A stretch of 64,000 nt of DNA from Wenxinia saemankumensis. Lineage in GTDB: Bacteria; Pseudomonadota; Alphaproteobacteria; Rhodobacterales; Rhodobacteraceae. The position numbers and the translations under genes are program-made. The stretch covers positions 62,001-126,000 of the forward strand of contig NZ_FQYO01000003.1 in assembly GCF_900141735.1 (NCBI RefSeq). The letters run 5' to 3'. This document shows, in pieces, positions 17,791 to 26,244 of this stretch. The stretch's first letter is position 1, and every line of letters begins with the position of its first letter. Under the pieces are notes generated by a model. It ran no database searches. It was not told where the DNA came from and worked only from the letters and a program-made list of their open reading frames with translations.

Positions 17791-18831
17791 ATGACCGACA
17801 AGACGATCCTGCGGGCCCTGCGGGGCGAGACGCTGCCGGTGCCGCCCGTCTGGATGATGCGGCAGGCGGGGCGCTACCTGCCGGAATACAAGGCGACGCG
17901 GGCCGAGGCGGGGGACTTCCTGTCGCTGTGCTACACGCCCGAGCTGGCGGCGGAGGTCACGTTCCAGCCGATCCGCCGCTACGGCTTCGATGCCGCGATC
18001 CTGTTCGCCGACATCCTTCTGCTGCCGCAGGCGCTGGGGATGGAGCTGTGGTTCGAGACGGGGGAGGGGCCGAAGCTGACGCCGATCGCGTCCGAGGCCG
18101 ATTTTGCCGCGCTGAGACCGGCGAGCGCGGTGCACGACACGCTCTCCCCGATCTACGAGACGGTGCGGATCCTCTCGAAGGGCCTGCCCGCCGAGACGAC
18201 GCTGATCGGCTTCGCCGGGGCGCCCTGGACCGTCGCCACCTACATGATCGCCGGGCGCGGCACCCCGGACCAGGGGCCCGCCCACGCGATGAAGGAGGCG
18301 AACCCGGCCCTCTTCCGCGCCATCATCGACCGCCTCGTCGAGGGCACGATCGAGTACCTCTCCGCCCAGGTCGAGGCGGGTGCCGAGGTGGTCAAGCTGT
18401 TCGACAGCTGGGCCGGCTCGCTGCAGGGCGAGGATTTCGCCCGGTTCTCGGTCGCCCCGATGGCCGAGATCACGGCCGCGCTTAAGGCGCGCCATCCCGG
18501 GCTGCCGGTCATCGCCTTCCCCCGCGGCGCGGGAGAGCGCTATGCCGGTCTGCACGCGGCCATCGGCGCCGACTGCATCGCGCTCGACGACGGCGTCGCC
18601 CCGGACTGGGCCGCGCGCGAGGTCCAGCCCGGCGGCTGCGTGCAGGGCAATCTCGCCTCCTCGCACATGGTGACGGGGGGCGACGCGCTCGTGGCGGAGA
18701 CGCGGGCGATCGTCGAGGCCTTCTCGGGCGGGCCGCACATCTTCAACCTCGGGCACGGGATCACCCCCGATGCGGACCCGGACAACGTGAGGTTGATGAT
18801 CGACACGATTCGGGACAGGCTGACCTCCTAG
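17791..18831 (+). CDS. hemE: uroporphyrinogen decarboxylase
   Basis: Decarboxylates uroporphyrinogen III to coproporphyrinogen III in heme synthesis, cytoplasmic, 346 residues, normal length. Seen: [19 protein letters not shown] (the substrate-binding Arg pair), [36 protein letters not shown] and HIFNLGHGI near the C-terminus. Start ATG 17791 preceded by GAGAGCAAGGAAGG. Divergent from hemC across the WYL regulator; ggt follows 53 bp later. Confidence 0.95.
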   Translation: MTDKTILRALRGETLPVPPVWMMRQAGRYLPEYKATRAEAGDFLSLCYTPELAAEVTFQPIRRYGFDAAILFADILLLPQALGMELWFETGEGPKLTPIASEADFAALRPASAVHDTLSPIYETVRILSKGLPAETTLIGFAGAPWTVATYMIAGRGTPDQGPAHAMKEANPALFRAIIDRLVEGTIEYLSAQVEAGAEVVKLFDSWAGSLQGEDFARFSVAPMAEITAALKARHPGLPVIAFPRGAGERYAGLHAAIGADCIALDDGVAPDWAAREVQPGGCVQGNLASSHMVTGGDALVAETRAIVEAFSGGPHIFNLGHGITPDADPDNVRLMIDTIRDRLTS

Positions 18832-18884
18832 GCCCGCCCGTCCCGAGCCGGCCGCGATCCGAACCGGCCGTGGGAGGGCCCCCG

Positions 18885-20672
18885 ATGACACGTTTCCTGA
18901 CGACAACCGCATTCTGCCTGTTGGCCGGTGGCGCCATCGCGCAGCAGGCGGCCGACGCGGTCGAACCCGAGGCGGACGCGGCGACGGGGGCCTTCGAGGG
19001 CCTGTCCGACGCCGCGGCGGCGGCGCTGGCGACGAAGGAGTCCGGCGAGCCGGTCATCGCGGAGGACTGGATGGTCGCTGCCGCCAACCCGCTCGCCGTC
19101 GAGGCCGGGGCCCGCATCCTCGGCGAGGGGGGCACGGCCGCCGACGCGATGGTCGCGGTCCAGGCGGTGCTGGGGCTGGTCGAGCCGCAATCCTCCGGCC
19201 TGGGCGGTGGCGCGTTCCTCGTCTGGTACGACGCGGAAACCGGCGAGCTGACCACGCTCGACGGGCGCGAGACGGCGCCCCTCGCCGCGACGCCGCTGCT
19301 GTTCCAGACCCCGGACGGGGAGCCGATGGGCTTCTTCGACGCGGTGGTCGGTGGCCTTTCCGTCGGCACGCCGGGCACCCCCGCCCTGATGGAGGCCGCG
19401 CACGAGGCCTGGGGCGAGGCGGAATGGGCCGGCCTCTTCGACGAGGCGATCGCGCTGGCCGAGGACGGGTTCACCGTCTCGCCCCGCCTCGCCGAGCTGG
19501 TGGCCGAGGATGCCGAGCGGCTCGGCAGGTTCGAGGCGACGGCGGCCTATTTCCTGCCCGGCGGCTCCGCCATCGAAGCGGGCGACACGCTGACCAACCC
19601 GGCCTATGCCGAGACGCTGCGCGCCATCGCCGAGAACGGGTCGGACGTGTTCTACGAGGGCGCCATCGCCGAGGGCATCCTCTCCACCGTGCAGGACGCG
19701 GCCGGCAATCCGGGCGTCCTGGCACAGATCGACCTCGACGCCTACGAGGTGGTGGAACGTCCGGCGGTCTGCGCGGCGTATCGCGGGCTCGATGTCTGCG
19801 GCATGGGCCCGCCCTCCTCGGGCGCGCTGACCGTGGGCCAGATCCTCGGCATGCTGGACAGCCACGACCTGAGCGCGGGGCCCGGGGATGCCGGGGTCTG
19901 GCGCCTGATCGGCGACGCCTCGCGCCTCGCCTTCGCTGATCGCGGCCGCTACATGGCCGACAGCGACTTCGTACCCGTCCCGACCGAGGGGCTGGTCGAC
20001 CCGGACTACCTCTCGACCCGCGCCGCGCTGCTGGCGGGCGAGACGGCGCTGCAGAGCGTCGAGCCCGGGATGCCCGCCTTCGATCACGCGCTGCTCTGGG
20101 CGGACGACCGGTCGATCGAACTGCCCTCCACCTCGCACATCTCGATCGTCGACAGCTACGGCAACGCCCTGTCGATGACGACGACGATCGAGAACGGCTT
20201 CGGCTCGCGGCTGATGGCGCCGGGCGGCTTCCTGCTCAACAACGAGCTGACGGATTTCTCCTTCGCCAGCCACGAGAACGGCGTTCCCATTGCCAACCGG
20301 GTGGAGCCGGGCAAGCGGCCCCGCTCCTCGATGGCGCCGACCATCGTGATGCAGGATGGCGCGCCGATGCTGGTCATCGGCTCTCCGGGCGGCAGCCGGA
20401 TCATCGGCTATGTCGCGCAGGCGATCATCGGCGTCGTCGACTGGGACATGAACGTGCAGGAGGCCGTCGCGATGGCGCACGGCGTCAACCGGTTCGGCAC
20501 GTTCGACCTCGAGGAGGGGACCGAGCTGGCCGGCCTTCAGGCCGAGCTCGAGGCGATGGGATTCGAGGTCGGCGTGACCGGGCTCAATTCCGGTCTGCAC
20601 GCGATCGAGATCGGCGAGCGGCTGGAAGGCGGCGCCGATCCCCGGCGCGAGGGCATCGCGCTGGGCGAGTGA
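18885..20672 (+). CDS. ggt: gamma-glutamyltransferase (GGT) precursor
   Basis: Periplasmic self-processing Ntn hydrolase that cleaves gamma-glutamyl bonds of glutathione and related compounds, 595 residues. Seen: a signal peptide (MTRFLTTTAFCLLAGGAIAQ), SSGLGGGAFLVWYD, and the autoprocessing site STSH with Thr416 as the predicted new N-terminus and nucleophile. This gives a 180-residue small subunit. SPGGSRIIGYV lies near the C-terminus. Start ATG 18885 after GGGAGGG. It sits between hemE and hemF; a functional link to heme is not evident. Confidence 0.92.
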   Translation: MTRFLTTTAFCLLAGGAIAQQAADAVEPEADAATGAFEGLSDAAAAALATKESGEPVIAEDWMVAAANPLAVEAGARILGEGGTAADAMVAVQAVLGLVEPQSSGLGGGAFLVWYDAETGELTTLDGRETAPLAATPLLFQTPDGEPMGFFDAVVGGLSVGTPGTPALMEAAHEAWGEAEWAGLFDEAIALAEDGFTVSPRLAELVAEDAERLGRFEATAAYFLPGGSAIEAGDTLTNPAYAETLRAIAENGSDVFYEGAIAEGILSTVQDAAGNPGVLAQIDLDAYEVVERPAVCAAYRGLDVCGMGPPSSGALTVGQILGMLDSHDLSAGPGDAGVWRLIGDASRLAFADRGRYMADSDFVPVPTEGLVDPDYLSTRAALLAGETALQSVEPGMPAFDHALLWADDRSIELPSTSHISIVDSYGNALSMTTTIENGFGSRLMAPGGFLLNNELTDFSFASHENGVPIANRVEPGKRPRSSMAPTIVMQDGAPMLVIGSPGGSRIIGYVAQAIIGVVDWDMNVQEAVAMAHGVNRFGTFDLEEGTELAGLQAELEAMGFEVGVTGLNSGLHAIEIGERLEGGADPRREGIALGE

Positions 20673-20680
20673 CGCCCGGG

Positions 20681-20703
20681 GGGCCGGACATCCGGGCCGG
20701 CCC
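20681..20703. terminator. hairpin between convergent ggt and hemF
   Basis: A 7-bp stem, GGGCCGG (20681-20687) and CCGGCCC (20697-20703), fills the gap between the two stop codons. No T-tract. Possible shared transcript end. Confidence 0.45.
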
Positions 20704-21612
20704 TCAGACCCACTTCGCCATCGGCGGCAGGGACATCAGCACGGCGTTCGCGTCGTGCCCGGTGGCGAGGCCGAACTTGGTGCCCCGGTCGTAGACGAGG
20801 TTGTATTCGGCGTAGAGACCGCGATGGATCAGCTGGGCCTCCTTCTCGGCCTCGCCCCAGTCCATGCCGCGCCGCCGGTCGACCAGCGGCAGGAAGGCGG
20901 GAAGGAAGGCGCGGCCGATATCCTGCGTCAGCGCGAAATCCGCCTCCCAGTCGCCGGTATTGCGGTCGTCCATGAAGATGCCGCCGACGCCCCGGGCGCG
21001 GTTCCGGTGCGGGATGAAGAAGTACTCGTCGGCCCAGGCCTTCAGCCGCGGATATTCCCCGGCCCCGTGCGGATCGAGATGCGCCTTCAGCACGGCGTGG
21101 AAATCGGCCGTGTCCTCGTCGTATTCGAGCGCCGGGTTCAGGTCCGCCCCGCCGCCGAACCACCAGGCATGCGGCGTCCAGAACATCCGCGTGTTCATGT
21201 GGACAGCCGGGACGTGCGGGTTGCGCATATGGGCGACGAGGCTGATGCCTGAGGCCCAGAAGCTGGGATCCTCCTCCATGCCCGGCACGCCGCGCGCCGC
21301 CATCGACCGCTGCGCGGCCGCGCCCAGCCGGCCGTAGACGGTCGAGACGTTGACCCCCACCTTCTCGAACACCCGGCCGCCCCGCATCACGCTCATCAGC
21401 CCGCCGCCGGCATCCGATCCGTCCTCCGAGGCGCGGCGCGTCTCGGTCACCTCGAACCGGCCGGCGGGCAGGTCCGATCCCGGGCCGGCATCATGCGTCG
21501 CCTCGACCCGCTCGAAGGCGGCGACGATCTCGTCGCGCAGGGTGCGGAACCAGGCGGCGGCGCGGGTCCGTTCGTCGTGCCGCGGGTCGGGGCGGGGGGT
21601 GGTCTCGGTCAT
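20704..21612 (-). CDS. hemF: oxygen-dependent coproporphyrinogen III oxidase
   Basis: Converts coproporphyrinogen III to protoporphyrinogen IX using O2, 302 residues. Seen: GGGLMSVMRGGRVFEKVGVN, the PxVHMNTRMF strand, WWFGGGADLNPAL, HRNRARGVGGIFMDD and the C-terminal YNLVYDRGTKFGLATG block. All are hallmark segments of HemF. Start ATG 21612. Third heme gene in this neighbourhood, convergent with ggt. The aerobic enzyme suits an oxygen-respiring organism. Confidence 0.95.
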   Translation of the reverse strand: MTETTPRPDPRHDERTRAAAWFRTLRDEIVAAFERVEATHDAGPGSDLPAGRFEVTETRRASEDGSDAGGGLMSVMRGGRVFEKVGVNVSTVYGRLGAAAQRSMAARGVPGMEEDPSFWASGISLVAHMRNPHVPAVHMNTRMFWTPHAWWFGGGADLNPALEYDEDTADFHAVLKAHLDPHGAGEYPRLKAWADEYFFIPHRNRARGVGGIFMDDRNTGDWEADFALTQDIGRAFLPAFLPLVDRRRGMDWGEAEKEAQLIHRGLYAEYNLVYDRGTKFGLATGHDANAVLMSLPPMAKWV

Positions 21613-21713
21613 CGGGGGCCTGCTATTGCCTAACAGCCGCCTCCTAGCATCGGATGCGGCCCATCGCCAACGCGGCAGGGGCGCGGCCCGCCGCCCAAAG
21701 AGGGTCCCGTCCC

Positions 21714-22109
21714 ATGTTCCGTCCCGTCCTGCCCCTCCTCGCCGCGCTTCTCGCGCTCGCCGCCTGCGCCACCCCGCGCGAGGCCTGCATCTCCAGCGCC
21801 AACCGCGAGCTGCGCGTGATCGATCGTCTCGTGGCCGAGACGCGGGCGAACATCGGGCGGGGCTACGCGCTGCGCGAGGTCGAGGAGGTGCGGGTCGTCG
21901 ACGATCGCTGCCCGGTCTACGACCTGAACGGCCAGCTCAGCGGCTACAGCAGCTGCGACCGGACGGTCACCCGCACCCGCGACGAACCCGTGGCGATCGA
22001 CCTCAACGCCGAGCGCGCCAAGCTCGATTCCCTGCTCGAGCGGCAGGCAGCGCAGCGCCGCGCGGTCGAGGAGGCGGTCCGCTCCTGCACGCTGCGCTAC
22101 CCCGAGTGA
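21714..22109 (+). CDS. small predicted lipoprotein
   Basis: A 131-residue protein of unknown function. Seen: a lipoprotein signal MFRPVLPLLAALLALAACA with the lipobox LAAC, then a Cys-containing, charged segment (CISSANRELRVIDRLV) and a helical C-terminus (AERAKLDSLLERQAAQRRAVEEAV). Two further Cys pairs may form disulfides in the periplasm. Start ATG 21714 is chosen because it puts the signal peptide at the N-terminus; an in-frame ATG at 21654 is less likely. Divergent from hemF, upstream of tRNA-Met. Confidence 0.72.
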   Translation: MFRPVLPLLAALLALAACATPREACISSANRELRVIDRLVAETRANIGRGYALREVEEVRVVDDRCPVYDLNGQLSGYSSCDRTVTRTRDEPVAIDLNAERAKLDSLLERQAAQRRAVEEAVRSCTLRYPE

Positions 22110-22175
22110 CGCCGCGCGCCCCCGCGATTTAGCGGTTGACGCATTCTCGCGCCGGGCCTATCTGACCGGCGGCTC

Positions 22176-22252
22176 GGCGGAGTAGCTCAGTTGGTTAGAG
22201 CAGCGGAATCATAATCCGCGTGTCGGGGGTTCAAGTCCCTCCTCCGCTACCA
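22176..22252 (+). tRNA. tRNA-Met (CAT anticodon), elongator type
   Basis: A 77-nt cloverleaf. The acceptor is GGCGGAG paired with CTCCGCT (first pair G-U), the D arm is GCTCAG...GAGC, the anticodon arm is GCGGA-ATCATAA-TCCGC with anticodon CAT, and the T arm has GGTTCAAGTCC. CCA is encoded. The sequence resembles alphaproteobacterial elongator tRNA-Met more than tRNA-Ile2, but the CAT anticodon alone cannot exclude the latter. Confidence 0.93.
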
Positions 22253-22557
22253 TCATCCCCGATATCCGTTGTGGTTTCGACCCTGCGCGGCACGCCGTGC
22301 GGAGGGTCGTCCGGCACGGCGCCGGGATGGCCGGGTGCCCGACAGCCTGCCCCCCGCGATCCGCACCCGCCGGAAGGGGGGGCAGGATCCGCAGCTGTTG
22401 GACACGCGGCGCCGGATCGTGTTTCCTGCTCTCGGTTCCGCAGCGCGCGATGGCGTCGCGACTCCCGCTGCGGTCTCTCTCGAATCGACGGTCCTGCACG
22501 CCCGGACGTCCACCCCTCCCCTCCGGGGGGCGGGGTCCGGAGTGACGAGGTGCCACG
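22253..22557 (+). other. 305-bp non-coding, hairpin-rich region between tRNA-Met and the EamA gene
   Basis: No convincing gene. It holds two strong potential hairpins: 22278-22309 (CGACCCT / AGGGTCG plus inner pairing, directly after the tRNA) and 22346-22386 (CCTGCCCCCC / GGGGGGCAGG, 21-base loop). A further C-rich/G-rich pair lies near 22515-22545. The first may end the tRNA transcript. The others would form a structured leader for the transporter. Confidence 0.5.
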
Positions 22558-23514
22558 ATGGCCCAGACGACGATGATTCCGACACCGGCGGGGACCAGCC
22601 CCTTCACCGGGATGGCCTGCATGGTGGCGGCGATGATGCTGCTGCCGCTCGGCGACACGCTCGCCAAGCTTCTCACCGAGGCGCTGCACCCGGTCGAGAT
22701 CGCGACGGGACGGGTGATCGCGCAGGCGGGGTTCCTCATGCCGGCGGCGCTGCTGCTGCGCGCGCGGCTGCGCGGGCCGATGTTCTCGCCGATCGTCGCG
22801 CTGTCGGGGCTCCTGGTGATGACGACCCTCACCAGCCTGATCGCCGCCTTCGCGGTCATGCCGATCGCCACCGCCATCGCCATCTTCTTCGTCGAGCCGC
22901 TTCTGCTCACGGTGCTGGCGGGCCCGCTTCTCGGCGAGGCCGTGGGATGGCGGCGGCTGGCGGCCGTCGGCGTGGGCCTCCTGGGGGCGGTGATCGTGAT
23001 GCGGCCGGGGGCTGGTTTCGACGCGGCGATGCTGCTGCCGCTCCTCGCGGCACTCGCCTACGCGGTGAACATGATCGTGCTGCGGATCGCCTCGCGCCGC
23101 CGGTCGGCGCTGACGATCCAGGTCGGCGCCACGGTCTATGCCTGCCTCGGGATGGCCGTCCTGTCGGCGCTGCTGCACTGGGCCGGTCTTCTGGAGCCCC
23201 GCGTGGCTACGCTCTCCGGCGAGGGCTGGGCCTTCCTCCTCGGCAGCGGCGCGCTGGCGGCGGCGAGCTATGTCCTGATCGCCGAGGCGTTCCGCCATGC
23301 CGAGGCGGGGTTCCTCGCGCCGTTCCAGTATCTGGAGATCATCGGCGCCACCGCCGCCGGCTACCTCGTCTTCGGGCACTTCCCCGACGGGGCGACCTGG
23401 ACCGGCATCGCGATCATCCTGGCTTCCGGCCTCTACATCGTCCACCGCGAGCGGGTCCGCCCCGCCTCGATCGAGCCTGCCGGCCACCCGAGCCGCCGGA
23501 TCAAGCCGCGTTGA
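22558..23514 (+). CDS. DMT-superfamily (EamA) transporter
   Basis: Predicted ten-helix inner-membrane metabolite exporter, 318 residues. Seen: two EamA repeats, each of about five hydrophobic helices. The first has MVAAMMLLPLGDTLAKLL and ATAIAIFFVEPLLLTVLAGPLLGE. The second has LPLLAALAYAVNMIVLRI and AEAGFLAPFQYLEIIGATAAGYLVFGH. Substrate is unknown. Start ATG 22558. Its leader is long and structured. Convergent with the coiled-coil chemotaxis-linked gene. Confidence 0.85.
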   Translation: MAQTTMIPTPAGTSPFTGMACMVAAMMLLPLGDTLAKLLTEALHPVEIATGRVIAQAGFLMPAALLLRARLRGPMFSPIVALSGLLVMTTLTSLIAAFAVMPIATAIAIFFVEPLLLTVLAGPLLGEAVGWRRLAAVGVGLLGAVIVMRPGAGFDAAMLLPLLAALAYAVNMIVLRIASRRRSALTIQVGATVYACLGMAVLSALLHWAGLLEPRVATLSGEGWAFLLGSGALAAASYVLIAEAFRHAEAGFLAPFQYLEIIGATAAGYLVFGHFPDGATWTGIAIILASGLYIVHRERVRPASIEPAGHPSRRIKPR

Positions 23515-23644
23515 CCCCGCGACCCCGCAAGGACGGAGGCGAGCCGGCGCCGGAACGCCAATATGGGGGCGCGCCCAGCTGATTCCGTGCCATCGCGCGG
23601 CGGCACCCCCGGCGAATCTGGGCGCCGGGATCGAGGGCGCGCGG

Positions 23645-25393
23645 TCAGAACCAGTCGAACTCCTCCGCTTCGGCAGGCGCCCCGGGCCCTGACGCGTCCC
23701 GTGGGGTGAAAGCCGGGGCTCCGTCCGCCGTCGCCGGGATCTGCCCCTCGGGCGGACAGATCAGATCGTGGATCTCGCGCTCCTGGGGGACCGAGTAGAG
23801 GGCGCGCAGGGCCGCGGCCGCCTGCCGTGCCTCCGGCGCCTCCGGATCGAGCGCGCCGGCGGACAGGTCCTGCAACTCGGCCGCGGCCCGGCGCAGCGCC
23901 TCCAGCCTCTGGGCCTGTCCTCCCATGGCGTCCGCGCAGCGCCGGAAGGACGCGATGGCCGCCGGTCCCGCCTCGGCCAGAGCCGCGAGGCTGTCCCCCA
24001 GATCCCGCCAGAGTTGCAGGAGCCGCCCGAGGTCGGACAGGCCGCCCGCGATGTCGTCGAGTCGGGCCGCGACCCTGGCATCGCCCCGCCCGATCGCCTC
24101 GGTGATGGTCCGTCGAACCTCTCCGATCTGCGAAACGATCCGGCGCCGGGCCGACAGGCAGGCGTCGATGAGCTCGCCCGTCTGTCGGGCGACGCAGCTC
24201 ATCACCGCGCCCTTGTCCTTCGACCGAAGGCTCCTGAGGGCGACGTTGTAGCTGCCGAGGCGCATCTCCTCGTCGACGACGGACTGGTCCGCCATCACGC
24301 CGTCCATCACCTTCAGCGATGCCCTCATCCCCGACAGCTGCAGGTCGAGCTGGCGGCGATCCTCCTGCAGCGAATAGAGCCGGGCAAGGCCCGAACCGCC
24401 CGCCCGTTCCAGCGGCTCCAGCAGGTGGGTGATCTGCGACTCCCGCAACAGCGTTCCGGACCAGTCGAGAAGGGCGGCCGTATCCGCGGCGATCGCCCGG
24501 ATCGAGGCGCCGAGCCGATCGAGGTCGCGGTCCAGCGCCTCGGCCGCCGCGACGATCTGGGCGGCGGCGATGCGGGCCACCACGCGGCGGGCGGCGTCCC
24601 CGGGGCCGGCATGGTCCCGCAGGGCATCGCGGACATGCTCCAGCCTCTGCCGGAAGCTGTCGCCCACCTGCAGCGCGGCCATGGACGTGGTCATGGCGCG
24701 CGTCAGCCGGGCTAGCGCGCCGTTCAGCCCCTCCGTCTCCGCCGCGGCGGCCTCGAGGCAGGGGCGGATGCGCTCGGCCAGGCGATCCAGTTCGGCGCCG
24801 AGCCCCTCCAGTTCTCGCATCGCCTCGTCGCGGAAGGCCATCTGCCGCGCGCGGATCGCGTCGCATTGTCCGGCCAGCTCGGCATGGCTCGACCCGAGCT
24901 GCCGGTAGCCGGCCCGGCTCCGCTCGGACAACAGGCGGATCTGTTCCGAGAAGGTCTGCGACCCGTCGCCGCCCAGCTCGGTCTCCACCACCCGGGCGGT
25001 GCTGGTGAAGCATTCGAGGGTGCGGACCCCGGAGGACAGGTCGGCGAGGGCCGGTCCGGCCGAACGGAGCGCGGCATGGATCCGCCCCGTCGCGGCGCTC
25101 TCCTCCGCGAAACCAAGGCGCGCGGCGGCAAGGTCGGCGACGATCTGCTGGATCCCCGCCTCCAGTCCCGCGGCGTCGAGCGCCAGAAGGCCCGTGCGAT
25201 AGGTCTCCAGCACCGAGGTGACGGCCCGGAGCCGGTCCGCCCCGGATACCAGCGCCTCGGCCGCGTCGGTGAAGGCCCCCTCCACGCCGCCGATCGCCTC
25301 CTCGACCGTGCCGATCACCCCGTCCGGCAGGTCGGATCCGGCGCAGCCCGAAGGCCCCGGGTCGCCCCCCCGAATGCTCGTGATCGTTCCCAT
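23645..25393 (-). CDS. large coiled-coil protein linked to the chemotaxis operon
   Basis: Not assigned to a named family. The protein is 582 residues, soluble and almost entirely helical, with no membrane segment, HAMP domain or MCP signalling tip. Seen: heptad-rich helices throughout; GDSFRQRLEHV at about 244-254, which holds a DxxxQ pair (Asp245/Gln249) like the CheZ phosphatase helix; and a flexible acidic/proline tail ending EEFDWF. That tail fits the aromatic pattern of CheR-tethering pentapeptides. The gene starts 156 bp from the che operon and points away, so the two share a promoter region. A role in CheY dephosphorylation or as a signalling scaffold is inference. ATG 25393 is chosen because upstream codons look non-coding. 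Confidence 0.7.
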   Translation of the reverse strand: MGTITSIRGGDPGPSGCAGSDLPDGVIGTVEEAIGGVEGAFTDAAEALVSGADRLRAVTSVLETYRTGLLALDAAGLEAGIQQIVADLAAARLGFAEESAATGRIHAALRSAGPALADLSSGVRTLECFTSTARVVETELGGDGSQTFSEQIRLLSERSRAGYRQLGSSHAELAGQCDAIRARQMAFRDEAMRELEGLGAELDRLAERIRPCLEAAAAETEGLNGALARLTRAMTTSMAALQVGDSFRQRLEHVRDALRDHAGPGDAARRVVARIAAAQIVAAAEALDRDLDRLGASIRAIAADTAALLDWSGTLLRESQITHLLEPLERAGGSGLARLYSLQEDRRQLDLQLSGMRASLKVMDGVMADQSVVDEEMRLGSYNVALRSLRSKDKGAVMSCVARQTGELIDACLSARRRIVSQIGEVRRTITEAIGRGDARVAARLDDIAGGLSDLGRLLQLWRDLGDSLAALAEAGPAAIASFRRCADAMGGQAQRLEALRRAAAELQDLSAGALDPEAPEARQAAAALRALYSVPQEREIHDLICPPEGQIPATADGAPAFTPRDASGPGAPAEAEEFDWF

Positions 25394-25549
25394 CTGCGCG
25401 TTCGCCCGCCTGTCTCGCCGGGGCGGACCGTAGGGACACGACCTTAACGACGGGTTAGGGGGGCGGCGGACCGGGAAGGTCGCGGCTTCAGCTTGTCTTA
25501 GGACTTTGCCGTCTATGCCGACGGCGACCGGACCGGAACAGGACCATCC

Positions 25550-25882
25550 ATGACACAGTACACGATCCCGGCGGTCGCGACGGCCAGGGCGCATCTCCTG
25601 GCCGTGCTCGACGGGCCCGACCGGAGGATGGACCTGTCCGCCGAGGACGAGCTCGACGCTGCCGGGGCCCAGCTCATCGTCGCCGCGCTGCGCCGGGCCG
25701 AGACGGAGGGTCGGCCGCTGATGCTGCGCATGGCGGAAGGCAGTCCGGCGGGCAGGACGTGGTCGGCCCTCGCCCTCGACAGGCTGTACCAGCCCGTTCC
25801 GCTGCCGGGCCCCGGGCGGCCGGCGGGCGCGGCTCCGGTCGCGGACGATGCGGCCGCCGGCCGGGCGGGGGGCGCGGAATGA
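25550..25882 (+). CDS. small STAS-like protein, first gene of the che operon
   Basis: A 110-residue protein. The first ~70 residues match the pattern of a small STAS/MlaB-type domain: a strand-turn with MDLSAEDELDAAGAQLIVAALRRAETEGRPLMLRM. The tail is Pro/Ala-rich and probably disordered. STAS-like proteins at the head of che operons are known from alphaproteobacteria, but their job is unclear. No clear anti-sigma-antagonist Ser is evident. Start ATG 25550; the stop overlaps the cheY start by ATGA. Confidence 0.65.
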   Translation: MTQYTIPAVATARAHLLAVLDGPDRRMDLSAEDELDAAGAQLIVAALRRAETEGRPLMLRMAEGSPAGRTWSALALDRLYQPVPLPGPGRPAGAAPVADDAAAGRAGGAE

Positions 25883-26244
25883 GCCGGCAGATCCTCGTCG
25901 TGGACGATTCCGACTCGGTCCGCCGGCTGATCTCCTCGACCCTCCGCATGGCGGGCTATGCCCCGGTGGAGGCGACGGACGGCCAGGAGGCGCTGGACAG
26001 GGTCCGCTCGGCCATGCCCGCCGCCGTCATCACCGACCAGAACATGCCCCGGCTCGACAGCATCGGCTTCATCCAGGCCTTCCGCCGGATGCCGGGCAGC
26101 GCGGGCGTGCCGGTCATCTTCCTGTCGACCGAGAATGCCGACGCCCTGAAGCAGAAGGCGCGCGCCGCGGGGGCGATCGGCTGGATGACCAAACCCTTCG
26201 ACGACCAGAAGCTGCTGGGCGTCGTGAGAAAGGTGGTGGGCTGA
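25879..26244 (+). CDS. cheY: CheY-type response regulator
   Basis: Single receiver domain, 121 residues, no output domain. It carries the chemotaxis signal from CheA to the flagellar switch or acts as a phosphate sink. Seen: the acidic pair in VVDDSDSVR (Asp9/Asp10), the phospho-acceptor Asp53 in ITDQNMP, the conserved Ser/Thr in FLSTEN and Lys in TKPFD. Start ATG 25879 and stop at 26244 both overlap neighbours, so it is tightly coupled to the STAS gene and cheA. Confidence 0.9.
   Translation: MSRQILVVDDSDSVRRLISSTLRMAGYAPVEATDGQEALDRVRSAMPAAVITDQNMPRLDSIGFIQAFRRMPGSAGVPVIFLSTENADALKQKARAAGAIGWMTKPFDDQKLLGVVRKVVG

Noticed and set aside
25394-25549. Sigma-28-type flagellar promoter in the coiled-coil/che divergent region
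   Set aside because: I looked for a TAAA-type -35 and GCCGATAA-type -10 and found no convincing match on either strand.
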